DNA of 39,101 nucleotides from the NCBI GenBank assembly GCA_051879015.1, contig JBJELF010000125.1, forward strand, positions 1 to 39,101. Reading direction: 5' to 3'. Within the stretch, counting starts at the first letter, position 1; each line of letters starts with the position of its first letter. Positions 8,005-16,736 of the stretch are shown in pieces. The translations under genes were made by a program, and so were the position numbers. This stretch comes from JBJELF01 sp051879015 (GTDB lineage Bacteria > Bacillota > Clostridia > Lachnospirales > Lachnospiraceae). Below the pieces are notes generated by a model. The model saw only the letters and a program-made list of their open reading frames with translations. It was not told the DNA's origin and ran no database searches.

Positions 8005-8776
8005 GTAATGCTTTCCTCTCATTTTCGGAGAGAGTCAAAATTTCTGGTTCTCCCTCTGTGATTACAATTGTATTCTCATAGTGAGCAGAACGAGAGCCAT
8101 CTCTTGTCACCACGGTCCAATCATCGCTCAGCCACTCAACCTCATAGCGGCCCGCATTAATCATCGGCTCAATAGCCAATGTCATGCCTGGACGTAATTT
8201 GATTCCCCTGCCAATTGGTTTATAATTTGGCACTGCTGGATCTTCATGCAGAGAAGTACCTATGCCATGTCCTGTCAAATCACGAACCACACCATAGCCA
8301 AAGCTCTCTGCATAGTTTTGAATTGCTGCTGAAATATCATGTAAATGATTTCCTGCTTTAGCATATTTTATACCTTCAAAAAAACTTTGTTTGGTGACAT
8401 CAATCAACTGCTGCGACTCTTTGCTGATTTCACCAACCGCATGAGTTCTCGCTGCATCGGAGTGATAGCCTTTATAAATTAAACCCGCATCTAAGCTGAC
8501 AATATCGCCTTCTCGCAAAATTCTCTTTTTACTTGGAATTCCATGTACTACTTCCTCATTTACTGAAACGCAAATGGAAGCTGGATATCCATTGTAATGT
8601 AAGAAATTTGGAACACATCCAAAACTACGAATTATTTCTTCGCCCATTTTGTCAATCTCCCAAGTACTCATACCTGGGTGAATAGCCTTTCCCAACTCTT
8701 CATGGACGATTGAGAGTAATCGACAGGACTCCCTCATCAATTCAATTTCTCTTGCCGATTTAATTGATACTGACAT
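7997..8776 (-). CDS. map: Type I methionine aminopeptidase
   Basis: Removes initiator Met from nascent proteins. Metal ligands are in place: Asp in VSLDAGL and YHSDAAR, His in LTGHGIGTSLHE, Glu in AIEPM and in HYENTIVITEGEPEIL. 259 residues. The SD (AGGAGAT) lies inside the last codons of adk, 4 nt upstream. Member of the secY-adk-map-infA segment. Confidence 0.98.
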   Translation of the reverse strand: MSVSIKSAREIELMRESCRLLSIVHEELGKAIHPGMSTWEIDKMGEEIIRSFGCVPNFLHYNGYPASICVSVNEEVVHGIPSKKRILREGDIVSLDAGLIYKGYHSDAARTHAVGEISKESQQLIDVTKQSFFEGIKYAKAGNHLHDISAAIQNYAESFGYGVVRDLTGHGIGTSLHEDPAVPNYKPIGRGIKLRPGMTLAIEPMINAGRYEVEWLSDDWTVVTRDGSRSAHYENTIVITEGEPEILTLSENERKALHG

Positions 8777-8780
8777 TAGA

Positions 8781-9425
8781 TTAATCTCCTAAAATTTCAC
8801 AAATTGCATGAAATACATCCTGCATATCCTGTGTACCATCCACAGCAACTAATTTATTTTTGGATTGATAATAATCAATTAATGGCTGCGTCTGATTGTG
8901 ATAAATACCCAGACGCTTCAATACAGTCTCTGGCTTATCATCATCTCTCAAAATCAGCTCGCTACCACAGCGGTCGCATATATTTTCTTTCTTTGGAGGT
9001 ACATGTTCAATATGATATGTTGCACCACATTTTACACATGCACGTCTGCCAGACATTCTCTTAACGATGTTCTCATCCGGCACTTCTACATCAATAGCGT
9101 AATCAATCTCTGTACCAACCTGAGCCAATGCCGCATCCAGACTCTCCGCCTGAGGAATCGTTCTTGGAAATCCATCTAAGATGTATCCCTTCTTGCAATC
9201 CTCCTGAGCCAAGCGGTCTACTACTAAATCCACTACCAACTCATCTGGAACTAACAAACCTTGATCCATATAGGTTTTTGCCTTCTGTCCAAGGGGTGTA
9301 TTATTTTTGATATTTGCTCTAAAAATATCCCCCGTAGAAATATGAAGTACCCCATACTGATCAGCAATCATCTTCGCCTGTGTTCCCTTACCTGCACCAG
9401 GTGCACCCAACATAATAACTTTCAT
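8781..9425 (-). CDS. adk: Adenylate kinase, zinc-ribbon LID form
   Basis: Catalyses ATP + AMP = 2 ADP. P-loop GAPGAGKGTQ (residues 8-17), NMP-binding region with TGDIFR, motif GFPRT (85-89). The LID carries four Cys, C130, C133, C150 and C153, the structural zinc site usual in Gram-positive adenylate kinases. 214 residues, RBS AAGGAGG. The upstream spacer to secY holds a 112-nt palindromic element. Confidence 0.98.
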   Translation of the reverse strand: MKVIMLGAPGAGKGTQAKMIADQYGVLHISTGDIFRANIKNNTPLGQKAKTYMDQGLLVPDELVVDLVVDRLAQEDCKKGYILDGFPRTIPQAESLDAALAQVGTEIDYAIDVEVPDENIVKRMSGRRACVKCGATYHIEHVPPKKENICDRCGSELILRDDDKPETVLKRLGIYHNQTQPLIDYYQSKNKLVAVDGTQDMQDVFHAICEILGD

Positions 9426-9448
9426 CGCTTACCTCCTTATAATTTGAA

Positions 9449-9560
9449 GGGGCTGCCGCAAAATGCCACACAATTCCCTCCGGATTCCTCTACAGACATA
9501 AATTAATTTGCTTGTAGAAGCCCGCTGGTTTTGCGCTTATGGACATTTTGCAGCAGCCCC
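9449..9560. repeat. 112-bp palindromic element with 17-bp terminal inverted repeats (MITE-like)
   Basis: Terminal arms GGGGCTGCCGCAAAATG (9449-9465) and its inverse at 9544-9560 match at 16 of 17 positions. A second nested inverted repeat (TCTACA..TGTAGA) lies near the centre, around an AATTAATT core. It fills most of the secY-adk spacer, has no ORF and no U-tract. The shape fits a miniature inverted-repeat element, but no target-site duplication is evident next to the arms. Alternatively it could be an RNA hairpin between secY and adk. Confidence 0.6.
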
Positions 9561-9578
9561 GGTTCTATATGTTTATTT

Positions 9579-10895
9579 TCAGCCATTTAAAAAGCCTTTA
9601 TAATTACGTACTCGCATCATTGACTCTAACTGTCTGATTGTCTCCATTGTTACACTCGCAATAATGATCAAGGAAGTACCAGAGAAAGACAAAGAGCCAA
9701 CTCCAAACCAACCACTCACAAAAATTGGAATGAGACAAACGATAATCAATCCAACGGAACCAATAAATACCAAGTAATTCAATACTCGATTCAAATAATC
9801 TGCTGTTGGCTTACCAGCACGATGGCCTGGAATTGAACCACCCTGTTTCTTCATATTATTTGCAATCTCAACTGGATTAAAAGTAATAGAAGTATAGAAA
9901 TAAGCAAACAGGATTACCAGTGCAATATATACAATCATACCTACACTATATACTGGAGCAGATGGTCTGCACCAATTGCTAGAGCTTAGTGCTAATAGTA
10001 TATGACCATACCATGTAGAATAGTCTACATTAAAAAACTGGGCAATTACAACGGGAGTACTCATCAGGGAAGATGCGAAAATAACTGGAATAACTCCGCC
10101 AGTATTCACTCTCACTGGAATGAAAGAAGTGTTGCTTCCAACAGATCTTCTTCCCTGAATTTTCTGAGAATACTGTACTGGAATCTTACGCACACCCAAG
10201 TCCAATATCAAGATAAAGGCCGTAATTGCAATTACAACGGCAATAATTACTAAGAAGATAATAATCTTTAAAGCATTATTACTTGCTGTAGCAATAAATG
10301 ATTCATACAAAACAGCAGCAGAACTTGGCAAACCAGACAGGATATTAATCAATAAGACGATTGAAATACCATTTCCGATACCATATTCTGTAATACACTC
10401 GCCAACCCACATTAAAAATGCAGAACCTGCTGTTAAAGTAATAACTACCACGATGATGGACCACAAATTGTAATGAAGCAACAGACCGCTGTTACCAAAG
10501 CCAATCGCCAAAGCAATGGACTGAATTAATGCTAAAGCAACGGTCACATAACGAGTAATGGAAGCAATCTTCTTTCTTCCCTCAGTGCCTTCCTTCTGCA
10601 TCTCCTCCAACTTTGGAATTGCAATGGTTAAAAGCTGCATGATAATGGATGATGTAATATATGGTGTAATGCTCAATGCAAAAATAGAGAAGTCCTCAAA
10701 AGAACCACCTGTGATTGCACTAAAAAAATTAAATGCATCTCCTGCCTCGGCCAACATACCAGCAAAGTAAGTTGAATCCGTTCCAGGTACTGGCAGCTGT
10801 GAGCCGAAGCGCACAACTACCAACATCATGAATGTAAATATAATACGTTTTCTTATTTCAGGAATTTTAAATGCATTTTGAAGTGTTTTTAACAT
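9579..10895 (-). CDS. secY: Preprotein translocase subunit SecY
   Basis: Central channel of the Sec translocon in the cytoplasmic membrane. 438 residues, about ten hydrophobic segments; the plug-side motif GSQLPVPGTD, GIGNGIS and the cytoplasmic loop KKQGGSIPGHRAGKPT are visible. The ATG at 10895 shares one base with the rplO stop (TGATG), so the genes are translationally coupled. Position after rplO is standard. Confidence 0.97.
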   Translation of the reverse strand: MLKTLQNAFKIPEIRKRIIFTFMMLVVVRFGSQLPVPGTDSTYFAGMLAEAGDAFNFFSAITGGSFEDFSIFALSITPYITSSIIMQLLTIAIPKLEEMQKEGTEGRKKIASITRYVTVALALIQSIALAIGFGNSGLLLHYNLWSIIVVVITLTAGSAFLMWVGECITEYGIGNGISIVLLINILSGLPSSAAVLYESFIATASNNALKIIIFLVIIAVVIAITAFILILDLGVRKIPVQYSQKIQGRRSVGSNTSFIPVRVNTGGVIPVIFASSLMSTPVVIAQFFNVDYSTWYGHILLALSSSNWCRPSAPVYSVGMIVYIALVILFAYFYTSITFNPVEIANNMKKQGGSIPGHRAGKPTADYLNRVLNYLVFIGSVGLIIVCLIPIFVSGWFGVGSLSFSGTSLIIIASVTMETIRQLESMMRVRNYKGFLNG

Positions 10896-11335
10896 CAAAC
10901 CACCTCAGCATTTCCACCAACTGCTTCAATTTTAGCCTTTGCGCCTTCGCTAAATGCGCAGGCTTTAACTGTCAGCTTTTTGGTAAGTTCACCATTGCCA
11001 AGAATCTTAACGCCATCGCGTGGATTCTTAACAATTCCAGCTTCCATCAAAGTTTCAACAGTTACTACGGTATCATTGTCAAATCTCTCCAATGCACCTA
11101 CATTGATGCCAATGATTTCTTTTGTATTTCTGTTAGTGAAACCTCTCTTAGGAATTCTTCTGTATAATGGCATCTGACCACCTTCAAAGCCTGGTCTTGG
11201 AGCTCCAGAACGAGCTTTCTGACCCTTATGACCCTTACCTGCTGTCTTACCATTTCCGGATCCATGTCCACGACCTCTTCTGAAGTTGTCGTTCTGGACG
11301 GAACCAGCTGCTGGTGTTAAATTAGATAAGCCCAT
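10895..11335 (-). CDS. rplO: 50S ribosomal protein L15
   Basis: Late-assembly 23S rRNA-binding protein. MGLSNLTPAAGS start, then the Gly/Arg/Lys-rich N-terminal extension (RRGRGHGSGNGKTAGKGHKG) and a globular C-terminal half. 146 residues from ATG 11335, RBS ATAGGAGG; the frame extends upstream over rpmD without coding meaning. Overlaps secY by 1 nt. Confidence 0.97.
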   Translation of the reverse strand: MGLSNLTPAAGSVQNDNFRRGRGHGSGNGKTAGKGHKGQKARSGAPRPGFEGGQMPLYRRIPKRGFTNRNTKEIIGINVGALERFDNDTVVTVETLMEAGIVKNPRDGVKILGNGELTKKLTVKACAFSEGAKAKIEAVGGNAEVV

Positions 11336-11375
11336 GGTTATACCTCCTATCGAATGAAAATTAGATTGTTGAAGA

Positions 11376-11558
11376 TTAAATCTCCTCAACCTTTACTAAA
11401 TGTCTTACATGCCAAACCATGCCTCTTACAGATGCGTTATCTGGCAATTCAACCGTCTTGTGAAGCTTCTTCAAACCAAGTGCTTCAACTGTCTTTCTCT
11501 GCTTTGGAATTGCTCCGATTGGAGACTTCACTAAAGTAATCTTTAACTTCTCTGCCAT
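11376..11558 (-). CDS. rpmD: 50S ribosomal protein L30
   Basis: Small 60-residue large-subunit protein: KITLVKSPIGAIPKQRKTVE core with LGLKKLHKTVELPDN. RBS GAGGAC precedes the ATG; it lies 13 nt after rpsE and 40 nt before rplO. Confidence 0.97.
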   Translation of the reverse strand: MAEKLKITLVKSPIGAIPKQRKTVEALGLKKLHKTVELPDNASVRGMVWHVRHLVKVEEI

Positions 11559-11571
11559 TGATATGTCCTCC

Positions 11572-12075
11572 TTAGATTTCTTCTACAGACTTACCACGCA
11601 GTCTTGCTACTTCTTCAGGAGTCTTCAAGCTCTTGAGACCTTCAATTGTTGCAAGTACAACGTTCTGCTTATTATTGGAACCCAAAGACTTTGTACGAAT
11701 GTTCTGCAAACCTGCAAGCTCCAATACATTACGAGCTGGACCACCAGCGATAATACCAGTACCTTCTGGGGATCTCTTCAACAATACGGAAGCACTTCCA
11801 AACTTACCGATTGTATCATGTGGAACACTCTTATTATCATCCAACGGTACCTCAACCAAAGCCTTCTCAGCAGCCTGCTTAGCCTTACGGATTGCCTCTG
11901 GAATTTCAGCAGCCTTGCCCATACCAGCACCAACGTGACCATTGTGATCGCCCACAACTACCAAAGCTGCAAAACGCATATTACGTCCGCCTTTTACTAC
12001 CTTGGTGACACGCTTGATTGATACTACTTTATCTTCTAATTCAAACTGACTAGCATCAATAACTGTACGATTCAT
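11572..12075 (-). CDS. rpsE: 30S ribosomal protein S5
   Basis: Accuracy protein with an N-terminal double-stranded-RNA-binding domain. Motifs VKGGRNMRFAALVVVGD, VGAGMGKA and GIIAGGPARNVLELAGL. ATG at 12075 with GGAGGAG upstream gives 167 residues; the longer open frame overlaps rplR and is not used. Standard position between rplR and rpmD. Confidence 0.97.
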   Translation of the reverse strand: MNRTVIDASQFELEDKVVSIKRVTKVVKGGRNMRFAALVVVGDHNGHVGAGMGKAAEIPEAIRKAKQAAEKALVEVPLDDNKSVPHDTIGKFGSASVLLKRSPEGTGIIAGGPARNVLELAGLQNIRTKSLGSNNKQNVVLATIEGLKSLKTPEEVARLRGKSVEEI

Positions 12076-12091
12076 TTTTCTCCTCCTCCGC

Positions 12092-12460
12092 TTAGAATTC
12101 CAGACCAGCTTCTCTTGCTGCATCTGCTAAAGCCTTAATCTTACCCTGATAAATATATCCACCTCTATCAAATACGACAGCAGTGATACCTGCTTCCAAA
12201 GCTCTCTTAGCAATAACAGTTCCAACATAAGCTGCTGCATCTACATTGTTTGTCTTTTCCAATTCAGCCTTAACATCCTTCTGAAGAGTAGAAGCTGACA
12301 CCAGAGTTTTACCAACTGTATCATCAATGATCTGTGCATAAATATGATTATTGCTTCTGAATACAGCCAAACGTGGTCTCTCACTTGTACCATTCAGATA
12401 TCTGCGTAATCTTCTATGCTTTTCCTCGCGAACCTGAGCTCTTGATACCTTACTAACCAT
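12092..12460 (-). CDS. rplR: 50S ribosomal protein L18
   Basis: 5S rRNA-binding protein of the central protuberance. MVSKVSRAQVREEKHRRLRR start, RLAVFRSNNHIYAQIIDD, C-terminal FDRGGYIYQGKIKALADAAR. 122 residues from the ATG at 12460; a GTG three codons upstream would sit directly on the SD (GAGGAGA) and is unlikely. Confidence 0.97.
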   Translation of the reverse strand: MVSKVSRAQVREEKHRRLRRYLNGTSERPRLAVFRSNNHIYAQIIDDTVGKTLVSASTLQKDVKAELEKTNNVDAAAYVGTVIAKRALEAGITAVVFDRGGYIYQGKIKALADAAREAGLEF

Positions 12461-12480
12461 TATTCTCACTCTCCTCTCAA

Positions 12481-13023
12481 TTATTTCTTACCAGTCTTAC
12501 CAACCTTACGTCTGATAGTCTCATCAGCATACTTGATACCTTTGCCCTTGTATGGCTCTGGTCTTCTCTTATCTCTGATCTCAGCCGCAAACTGTCCAAC
12601 TTTCTCTTTATCAATACCCTTAACGATAATCTTATTCTGGCCATCCATAACAGTCTCAATACCTTCTGGATCTACCATTTCAACCTGATGAGAGTAACCC
12701 AGGTTCAAGACTAACTTCTTACCCTGCTTAGCTCCTCTGTAACCAACGCCGTTGATTTCCAGAACCTTCTGATAACCTTCGCTTACACCAACAATCATGT
12801 TGTGAATCAAAGTTCTGGTTAAGCCGTGTAAGGACTTCATCTTCTTCAAATCGTTAGGTCTAGCAACCTTAACTTCACCTGCTTCAACTGTGATAGTCAT
12901 TTCTTCAGGTAATACTCTTTCCAAAGTTCCCTTTGGTCCCTTTACAGTCACTTTATTATTTTCTGCAACCTCTACTGTAACACCAGCAGGAATTGCGATT
13001 GGCATTCTTCCTATACGTGACAT
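12481..13023 (-). CDS. rplF: 50S ribosomal protein L6
   Basis: Two-domain protein at the base of the L7/L12 stalk. MSRIGRMPIAIPAGVTV start; the C-terminal motif PEPYKGKGIKYADE is diagnostic. 180 residues, RBS TAGGAGG. A 147-nt spacer with two stem-loops separates it from rpsH upstream. Confidence 0.98.
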   Translation of the reverse strand: MSRIGRMPIAIPAGVTVEVAENNKVTVKGPKGTLERVLPEEMTITVEAGEVKVARPNDLKKMKSLHGLTRTLIHNMIVGVSEGYQKVLEINGVGYRGAKQGKKLVLNLGYSHQVEMVDPEGIETVMDGQNKIIVKGIDKEKVGQFAAEIRDKRRPEPYKGKGIKYADETIRRKVGKTGKK

Positions 13024-13055
13024 GCCCGTACCTCCTAAAATATATTCTTTATGAG

Positions 13056-13125
13056 ATGCGGCGTGCTTAGGCGCCGCATAATATCTATATGTTTGATCAG
13101 CAGTATGACTGTCCTATGTCGGACA
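13056..13125 (-). other. Two stem-loops in the rpsH-rplF spacer
   Basis: ATGCGGCG/CGCCGCAT (13056-13079; 8-bp perfect stem, 8-nt loop) and TGTCC/GGACA (13110-13125). Neither has a U-tract on the minus strand. The 147-nt gap (13024-13170) is unusual inside the otherwise tight spc segment; no ORF seen. A role in mRNA processing or in translational control of rplF is possible. Confidence 0.5.
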
Positions 13126-13170
13126 CTCACTTACTGTTTCAGAATCGCACTCTGGTAGTATTATAGGAAA

Positions 13171-13572
13171 TTACCACACGAATGCTAATACTTCTCCACC
13201 TACGTTCAGCTTTCTAGCTTCCTTATCAGTAATGATACCCTGGTTAGTAGAGATAATTGCGATACCTAAACCACCAAGTACCTTTGGCATATTCTCTGTA
13301 TTTGCATAAACACGCAAACCTGGCTTAGAAATTTTCTTAATACCAGTAATAACTTTTTCATTCTTGTCCTTACCATATTTCAAGGTAATACGAATGTCAT
13401 CAAAATTTCCGTTCTTTACGAGTTCGTACTTTACAATATAACCTTCTCTTACCAAAATGTCAGCAATTGCCAACTTCATCTTGGAAGATGGAATATCAAC
13501 GATATCTTTCTTTGCAGCGTTTGCATTACGAATTCTTGTAAGCATATCTGCTACTGGATCGCTCATTGTCAT
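13171..13572 (-). CDS. rpsH: 30S ribosomal protein S8
   Basis: Central-domain 16S rRNA-binding protein; in other bacteria also the autogenous repressor of the spc operon. MTMSDPVADMLTRIRNA start, C-terminal motif KLNVGGEVLAFVW. 133 residues, RBS AAAGGAGGA 8 nt before the ATG. Confidence 0.98.
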   Translation of the reverse strand: MTMSDPVADMLTRIRNANAAKKDIVDIPSSKMKLAIADILVREGYIVKYELVKNGNFDDIRITLKYGKDKNEKVITGIKKISKPGLRVYANTENMPKVLGGLGIAIISTNQGIITDKEARKLNVGGEVLAFVW

Positions 13573-13600
13573 GTCAGTTGTCCTCCTTTCAAACTATATC

Positions 13601-13786
13601 CTACCAGCTTGCTTTCTTCACACCTGGGATTTCTCCCTTATATGCTAACTCACGGAAGCAAATTCTGCAAATTCCGTATTTTCTCAAATAAGCGTGTGGA
13701 CGACCGCAAATTCTGCAGCGATTATATTCTCTTGTGGAGAACTTCTGTGGACGCTGCTGCTTAATCTTCATAGAAGTTTTTGCCAT
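13601..13786 (-). CDS. rpsN: 30S ribosomal protein S14, zinc-binding type Z
   Basis: 61 residues, the short Gram-positive form. Zinc ligands C24, C27, C40 and C43 in NRCRICGRPH and YGICRICFREL are intact. RBS AGGAGG precedes ATG 13786. Between rplE and rpsH as usual. No zinc-independent S14 copy is seen here. Confidence 0.98.
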   Translation of the reverse strand: MAKTSMKIKQQRPQKFSTREYNRCRICGRPHAYLRKYGICRICFRELAYKGEIPGVKKASW

Positions 13787-13802
13787 GGATTTTCCCTCCT
13801 AA

Positions 13803-14342
13803 TTATTTCTGAAATGGCATATTAAATAATGTCAGTAATTCACGAGCCTCTTCGTCTGTCTTTGCAGTGGTAACAAATATGATATCCATACCTCTTACCT
13901 TATCAATCTTATCGTACTCGATTTCAGGGAAAATTAACTGTTCCTTGATACCCAAAGCGTAATTTCCTCTTCCGTCGAAGGAATTAGCACTTACACCTCT
14001 GAAGTCACGTACTCGTGGCAGAGACAAGTTAATCAGACGATCAGCGAACTCATACATCTTCTCGCCTCTCAAGGTAACTTTACATCCGATTGGCATACCC
14101 TCTCTGATTTTAAAGTTTGCAACAGACTTCTTTGCCTTAGTCTTAACAACCTTCTGACCAGTAATGGTTTCCAGCTCTTTTACTGCTGCATCAAGAATTT
14201 TAGCATTCTCTTTTGCTTCACCAATACCCATGTTAACAACAATCTTGTCCAACTTAGGTACTTCCATAATATTCTTATATCCGAACTTCTTCATCATAGC
14301 ATCTACGATTTCGTTCTGATAAGTATCACGCAATCTACTCAT
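13803..14342 (-). CDS. rplE: 50S ribosomal protein L5
   Basis: 5S rRNA-binding protein contacting the P-site tRNA. MSRLRDTYQNEIVDAMMKKF start, motifs VNMGIGEA, REGMPIGCKVTLRG and RDFRGVS. 179 residues; RBS AAAGGAGG. Confidence 0.98.
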   Translation of the reverse strand: MSRLRDTYQNEIVDAMMKKFGYKNIMEVPKLDKIVVNMGIGEAKENAKILDAAVKELETITGQKVVKTKAKKSVANFKIREGMPIGCKVTLRGEKMYEFADRLINLSLPRVRDFRGVSANSFDGRGNYALGIKEQLIFPEIEYDKIDKVRGMDIIFVTTAKTDEEARELLTLFNMPFQK

Positions 14343-14371
14343 GTTCAGGTCCTCCTTTCCAAATTAGTGGA

Positions 14372-14704
14372 TTAGTTCTTCTTTGGCTTAGAAACTACAT
14401 CAATTACTTCGCCAGTCTTCTTATTGATACGAACCTTTGCACCATCCTTAACAGCAAAACCAACTCTTACTGGTGTACCCTTTGCAGAATACATTACGTT
14501 AGAGATATCAATTGGAGCTTCCTTATCGATGATACCGCCATCCTGATTTGCTGCATTTGGCTTTGTGTGCTTGTGTACAATATTGATGCCTTCTACTAAT
14601 ACAGTACCAGCCTCAACATTGACTGCCAGAACCTTACCTTCTTTGTCTTTATCTGTTCCAGTGATAACCTTAACCATATCACCTTTCTTAATTTTGCTTG
14701 CCAT
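14372..14704 (-). CDS. rplX: 50S ribosomal protein L24
   Basis: Assembly-initiating 23S-binding protein with an N-terminal KOW motif (KKGDMVKVITGTDKDKEGKV). 110 residues; RBS AGGAGG. A 29-nt gap follows to rplE. Confidence 0.97.
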   Translation of the reverse strand: MASKIKKGDMVKVITGTDKDKEGKVLAVNVEAGTVLVEGINIVHKHTKPNAANQDGGIIDKEAPIDISNVMYSAKGTPVRVGFAVKDGAKVRINKKTGEVIDVVSKPKKN

Positions 14705-14716
14705 TATGAAACCTCC

Positions 14717-15085
14717 TTATAACACTTCTGGTGCCAGAGATACAATCTTCATGAACTGCTTTTCTCTCAGCTCTCTTGCAACTGGTCCAAAAATACGTGT
14801 TCCTCTTGGGTTTTTATCTTCTCTAATGATAACTGCTGCATTCTCATCGAACTTAATATAAGAACCATCTTTACGACGTGCGCCCTTTACAGAACGAACT
14901 ACAACAGCCTTTACTACATCGCCCTTCTTTACAACACCGCCTGGTGTAGCATCCTTAACAGAAGCAACAATGACATCACCAATGTTAGCATATCTTCTTG
15001 TAGATCCACCCATAACACGGATGCAAAGTAATTCCTTTGCTCCAGTGTTATCAGCAACCTTCAGTCTTGTTTCCTGCTGAATCAT
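14717..15085 (-). CDS. rplN: 50S ribosomal protein L14
   Basis: Interface protein. MIQQETRLKVADNTGAKEL start, conserved GDVIVASVKDATPGG, and the terminal region REKQFMKIVSLAPEVL. 122 residues from the ATG at 15085, with AGGAGA upstream; the frame extends 7 codons further but lacks an SD there. Confidence 0.98.
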   Translation of the reverse strand: MIQQETRLKVADNTGAKELLCIRVMGGSTRRYANIGDVIVASVKDATPGGVVKKGDVVKAVVVRSVKGARRKDGSYIKFDENAAVIIREDKNPRGTRIFGPVARELREKQFMKIVSLAPEVL

Positions 15086-15146
15086 GCCTAATCTCCTTTC
15101 AATCACCAGTTACACACTACCGTGCGTACACAATGATAAATCAAAA

Positions 15147-15401
15147 TTATTTTGCTCTTTCGATTACTTCCACCAGTCTCCATCTCTTGTCCTTAGACAG
15201 TGGTCTTGTTTCCATTACTCTTACTACATCACCCTCATTGCAGGTGTTCTCTTCGTCATGAGCCTTCAACTTATAAGTTCTCTTAACGATCTTACCAATA
15301 ACTGGGTGCTTTACATTATCCTGAACAGCAACTACGATTGTCTTATCCATCTTATTGCTGACAACTTTTCCAGTACGAGTCTTTCTTAAGTTTCTTTCCA
15401 C
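15147..15401 (-). CDS. rpsQ: 30S ribosomal protein S17
   Basis: Primary 16S-binding OB-fold protein. RKTRTGKVVSNKMDKTIVV, HDEENTCNEGDVV and RPLSKDKRWRLVEV are characteristic. The start is GTG at 15401 (AAAGGAG 7 nt upstream); 84 residues. Confidence 0.97.
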   Translation of the reverse strand: MERNLRKTRTGKVVSNKMDKTIVVAVQDNVKHPVIGKIVKRTYKLKAHDEENTCNEGDVVRVMETRPLSKDKRWRLVEVIERAK

Positions 15402-15442
15402 GAGAATACTCCTTTCTGCTGAGAAAAATCTTTACCCGCTGA

Positions 15443-15643
15443 TTACTTATTGATTTCAACCATTACAGTCTGAATTCTAGCGATGTTCTTGCGAACTTCC
15501 TTAATTCTACTGGTGTTATCCAACTGATTTGTTGCATTCTGAAATCTTAAATTGAACAGTTCCTTCTTAGCAGCTACTAATTCTTCATTTAATTCTGCAG
15601 CTGATTTGCTTCTTAAATCTTCTACATACTTATTAATTTTCAC
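15443..15643 (-). CDS. rpmC: 50S ribosomal protein L29
   Basis: Two-helix protein at the tunnel exit. KINKYVEDLRSKSAAELNEE and ELFNLRFQNATNQLDN. I place the start at the second GTG (15643): AGGCGGTGA lies about 5-6 nt upstream, while the GTG at 15652 is part of that SD. 66 residues; overlaps the rplP end by 11 nt, so the two are coupled. Confidence 0.95.
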   Translation of the reverse strand: MKINKYVEDLRSKSAAELNEELVAAKKELFNLRFQNATNQLDNTSRIKEVRKNIARIQTVMVEINK

Positions 15644-16070
15644 TGTTATCACCGCCTTCTAAATCTGCACGAGATGCAATCTTGCACTTTACAGGTAACT
15701 TGTGACTTGCCAAACGCAATGCTTCCTTAGCAATCTCCTCGGAAACACCAGCGATCTCGAACATTACACGACCTGGCTTAACAACTGCTACCCAATATTC
15801 CAACGTTCCCTTACCAGAACCCATACGAGTTTCAGCTGGCTTTGCTGTTACAGGCTTATCTGGGAAAATCTTAATCCATACTTTACCACCACGCTTGATA
15901 TAACGAGTCATAGCGATACGGGCTGCTTCAATCTGATTGGACTTAATCCATGCTGGTTCCAAAGCGACTAAGCCATACTCACCGTAATTGATTACATTAC
16001 CTCTGGTAGCCTTACCAGCCATAGTACCACGGAACTGCTTACGACGCTTTACTCTTTTTGGCATTAACAT
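15633..16070 (-). CDS. rplP: 50S ribosomal protein L16
   Basis: Protein at the A-site tRNA elbow. MLMPKRVKRRKQFRGTM start; conserved GEYGLVALEPAWI and ETRMGSGKGTLEYWVAVV. 145 residues. The ATG at 16070 shares one base with the rpsC stop (TAATG); translational coupling probably replaces the weak SD. Confidence 0.97.
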   Translation of the reverse strand: MLMPKRVKRRKQFRGTMAGKATRGNVINYGEYGLVALEPAWIKSNQIEAARIAMTRYIKRGGKVWIKIFPDKPVTAKPAETRMGSGKGTLEYWVAVVKPGRVMFEIAGVSEEIAKEALRLASHKLPVKCKIASRADLEGGDNSEN

Positions 16071-16726
16071 TACTTATCTCTCCCTTCCTTATTAGCCTTT
16101 GTTGGAAGAACTTCGCCCTTGTAGATCCAAACCTTAACGCCAACCTTGCCGTAAGTGGTGTCTGCTTCTGCGAAACCATAGTCAATATCTGCTCTCAATG
16201 TCTGAAGTGGAATAGTTCCCTCGTTGTAAGTCTCAGTACGAGCCATATCAGCGCCGCCCAAACGACCAGCACAAGATGCCTTAATACCAAGAGCACCAGA
16301 TTTCATGGTTCTGGACATGGTAGACTTCATAGCACGACGGAAAGAAACACGGTTCTCAAGCTGAGTAGCAATATTCTCTGCAACTAACTGAGCTTCCTTA
16401 TCTGGTCTCTTAACTTCCTTAATATCTACAAATAACTTCTTATCTGTCAGCTTCTGTACTTCAGCTTTCAGTTTTTCAATCTCTGCACCGCCCTTGCCGA
16501 TAACAACACCTGGCTTTGCAGTATAAATAATAACCTTAACGCGGTCAGATGCTCTCTCGATTTCAATCTTGGAAACACCTGCGCTATATAACTTCTTCTT
16601 AACGTATGTTCTGATTTTCTGATCTTCAACTAAGTTATCAGCGAAGTCCTTCTCAGCATACCATCTGGAGTCCCAATCCTTGATGACTCCGACTCTCATA
16701 CCATGAGGATTAACCTTCTGTCCCAT
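16070..16726 (-). CDS. rpsC: 30S ribosomal protein S3
   Basis: mRNA-entry-channel protein with an N-terminal KH domain (GVVIGKGGAEIEKLK). MGQKVNPHGMRVGVIKDWDS start, C-terminal half with GVKVWIYKGEVLP. 218 residues. SD TAAGGAGGG overlaps the rplV stop. Confidence 0.98.
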   Translation of the reverse strand: MGQKVNPHGMRVGVIKDWDSRWYAEKDFADNLVEDQKIRTYVKKKLYSAGVSKIEIERASDRVKVIIYTAKPGVVIGKGGAEIEKLKAEVQKLTDKKLFVDIKEVKRPDKEAQLVAENIATQLENRVSFRRAMKSTMSRTMKSGALGIKASCAGRLGGADMARTETYNEGTIPLQTLRADIDYGFAEADTTYGKVGVKVWIYKGEVLPTKANKEGRDK

Positions 16727-16736
16727 AATACCCTCC

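Noticed and set aside
9449..9560. Terminator after secY
   Set aside because: No U-tract follows the stem, and adk, map and infA downstream have no separate promoter that I can see.
12477..12659. 60-codon minus-strand frame inside rplF
   Set aside because: Out-of-frame shadow of rplF with Arg/Leu-rich composition.
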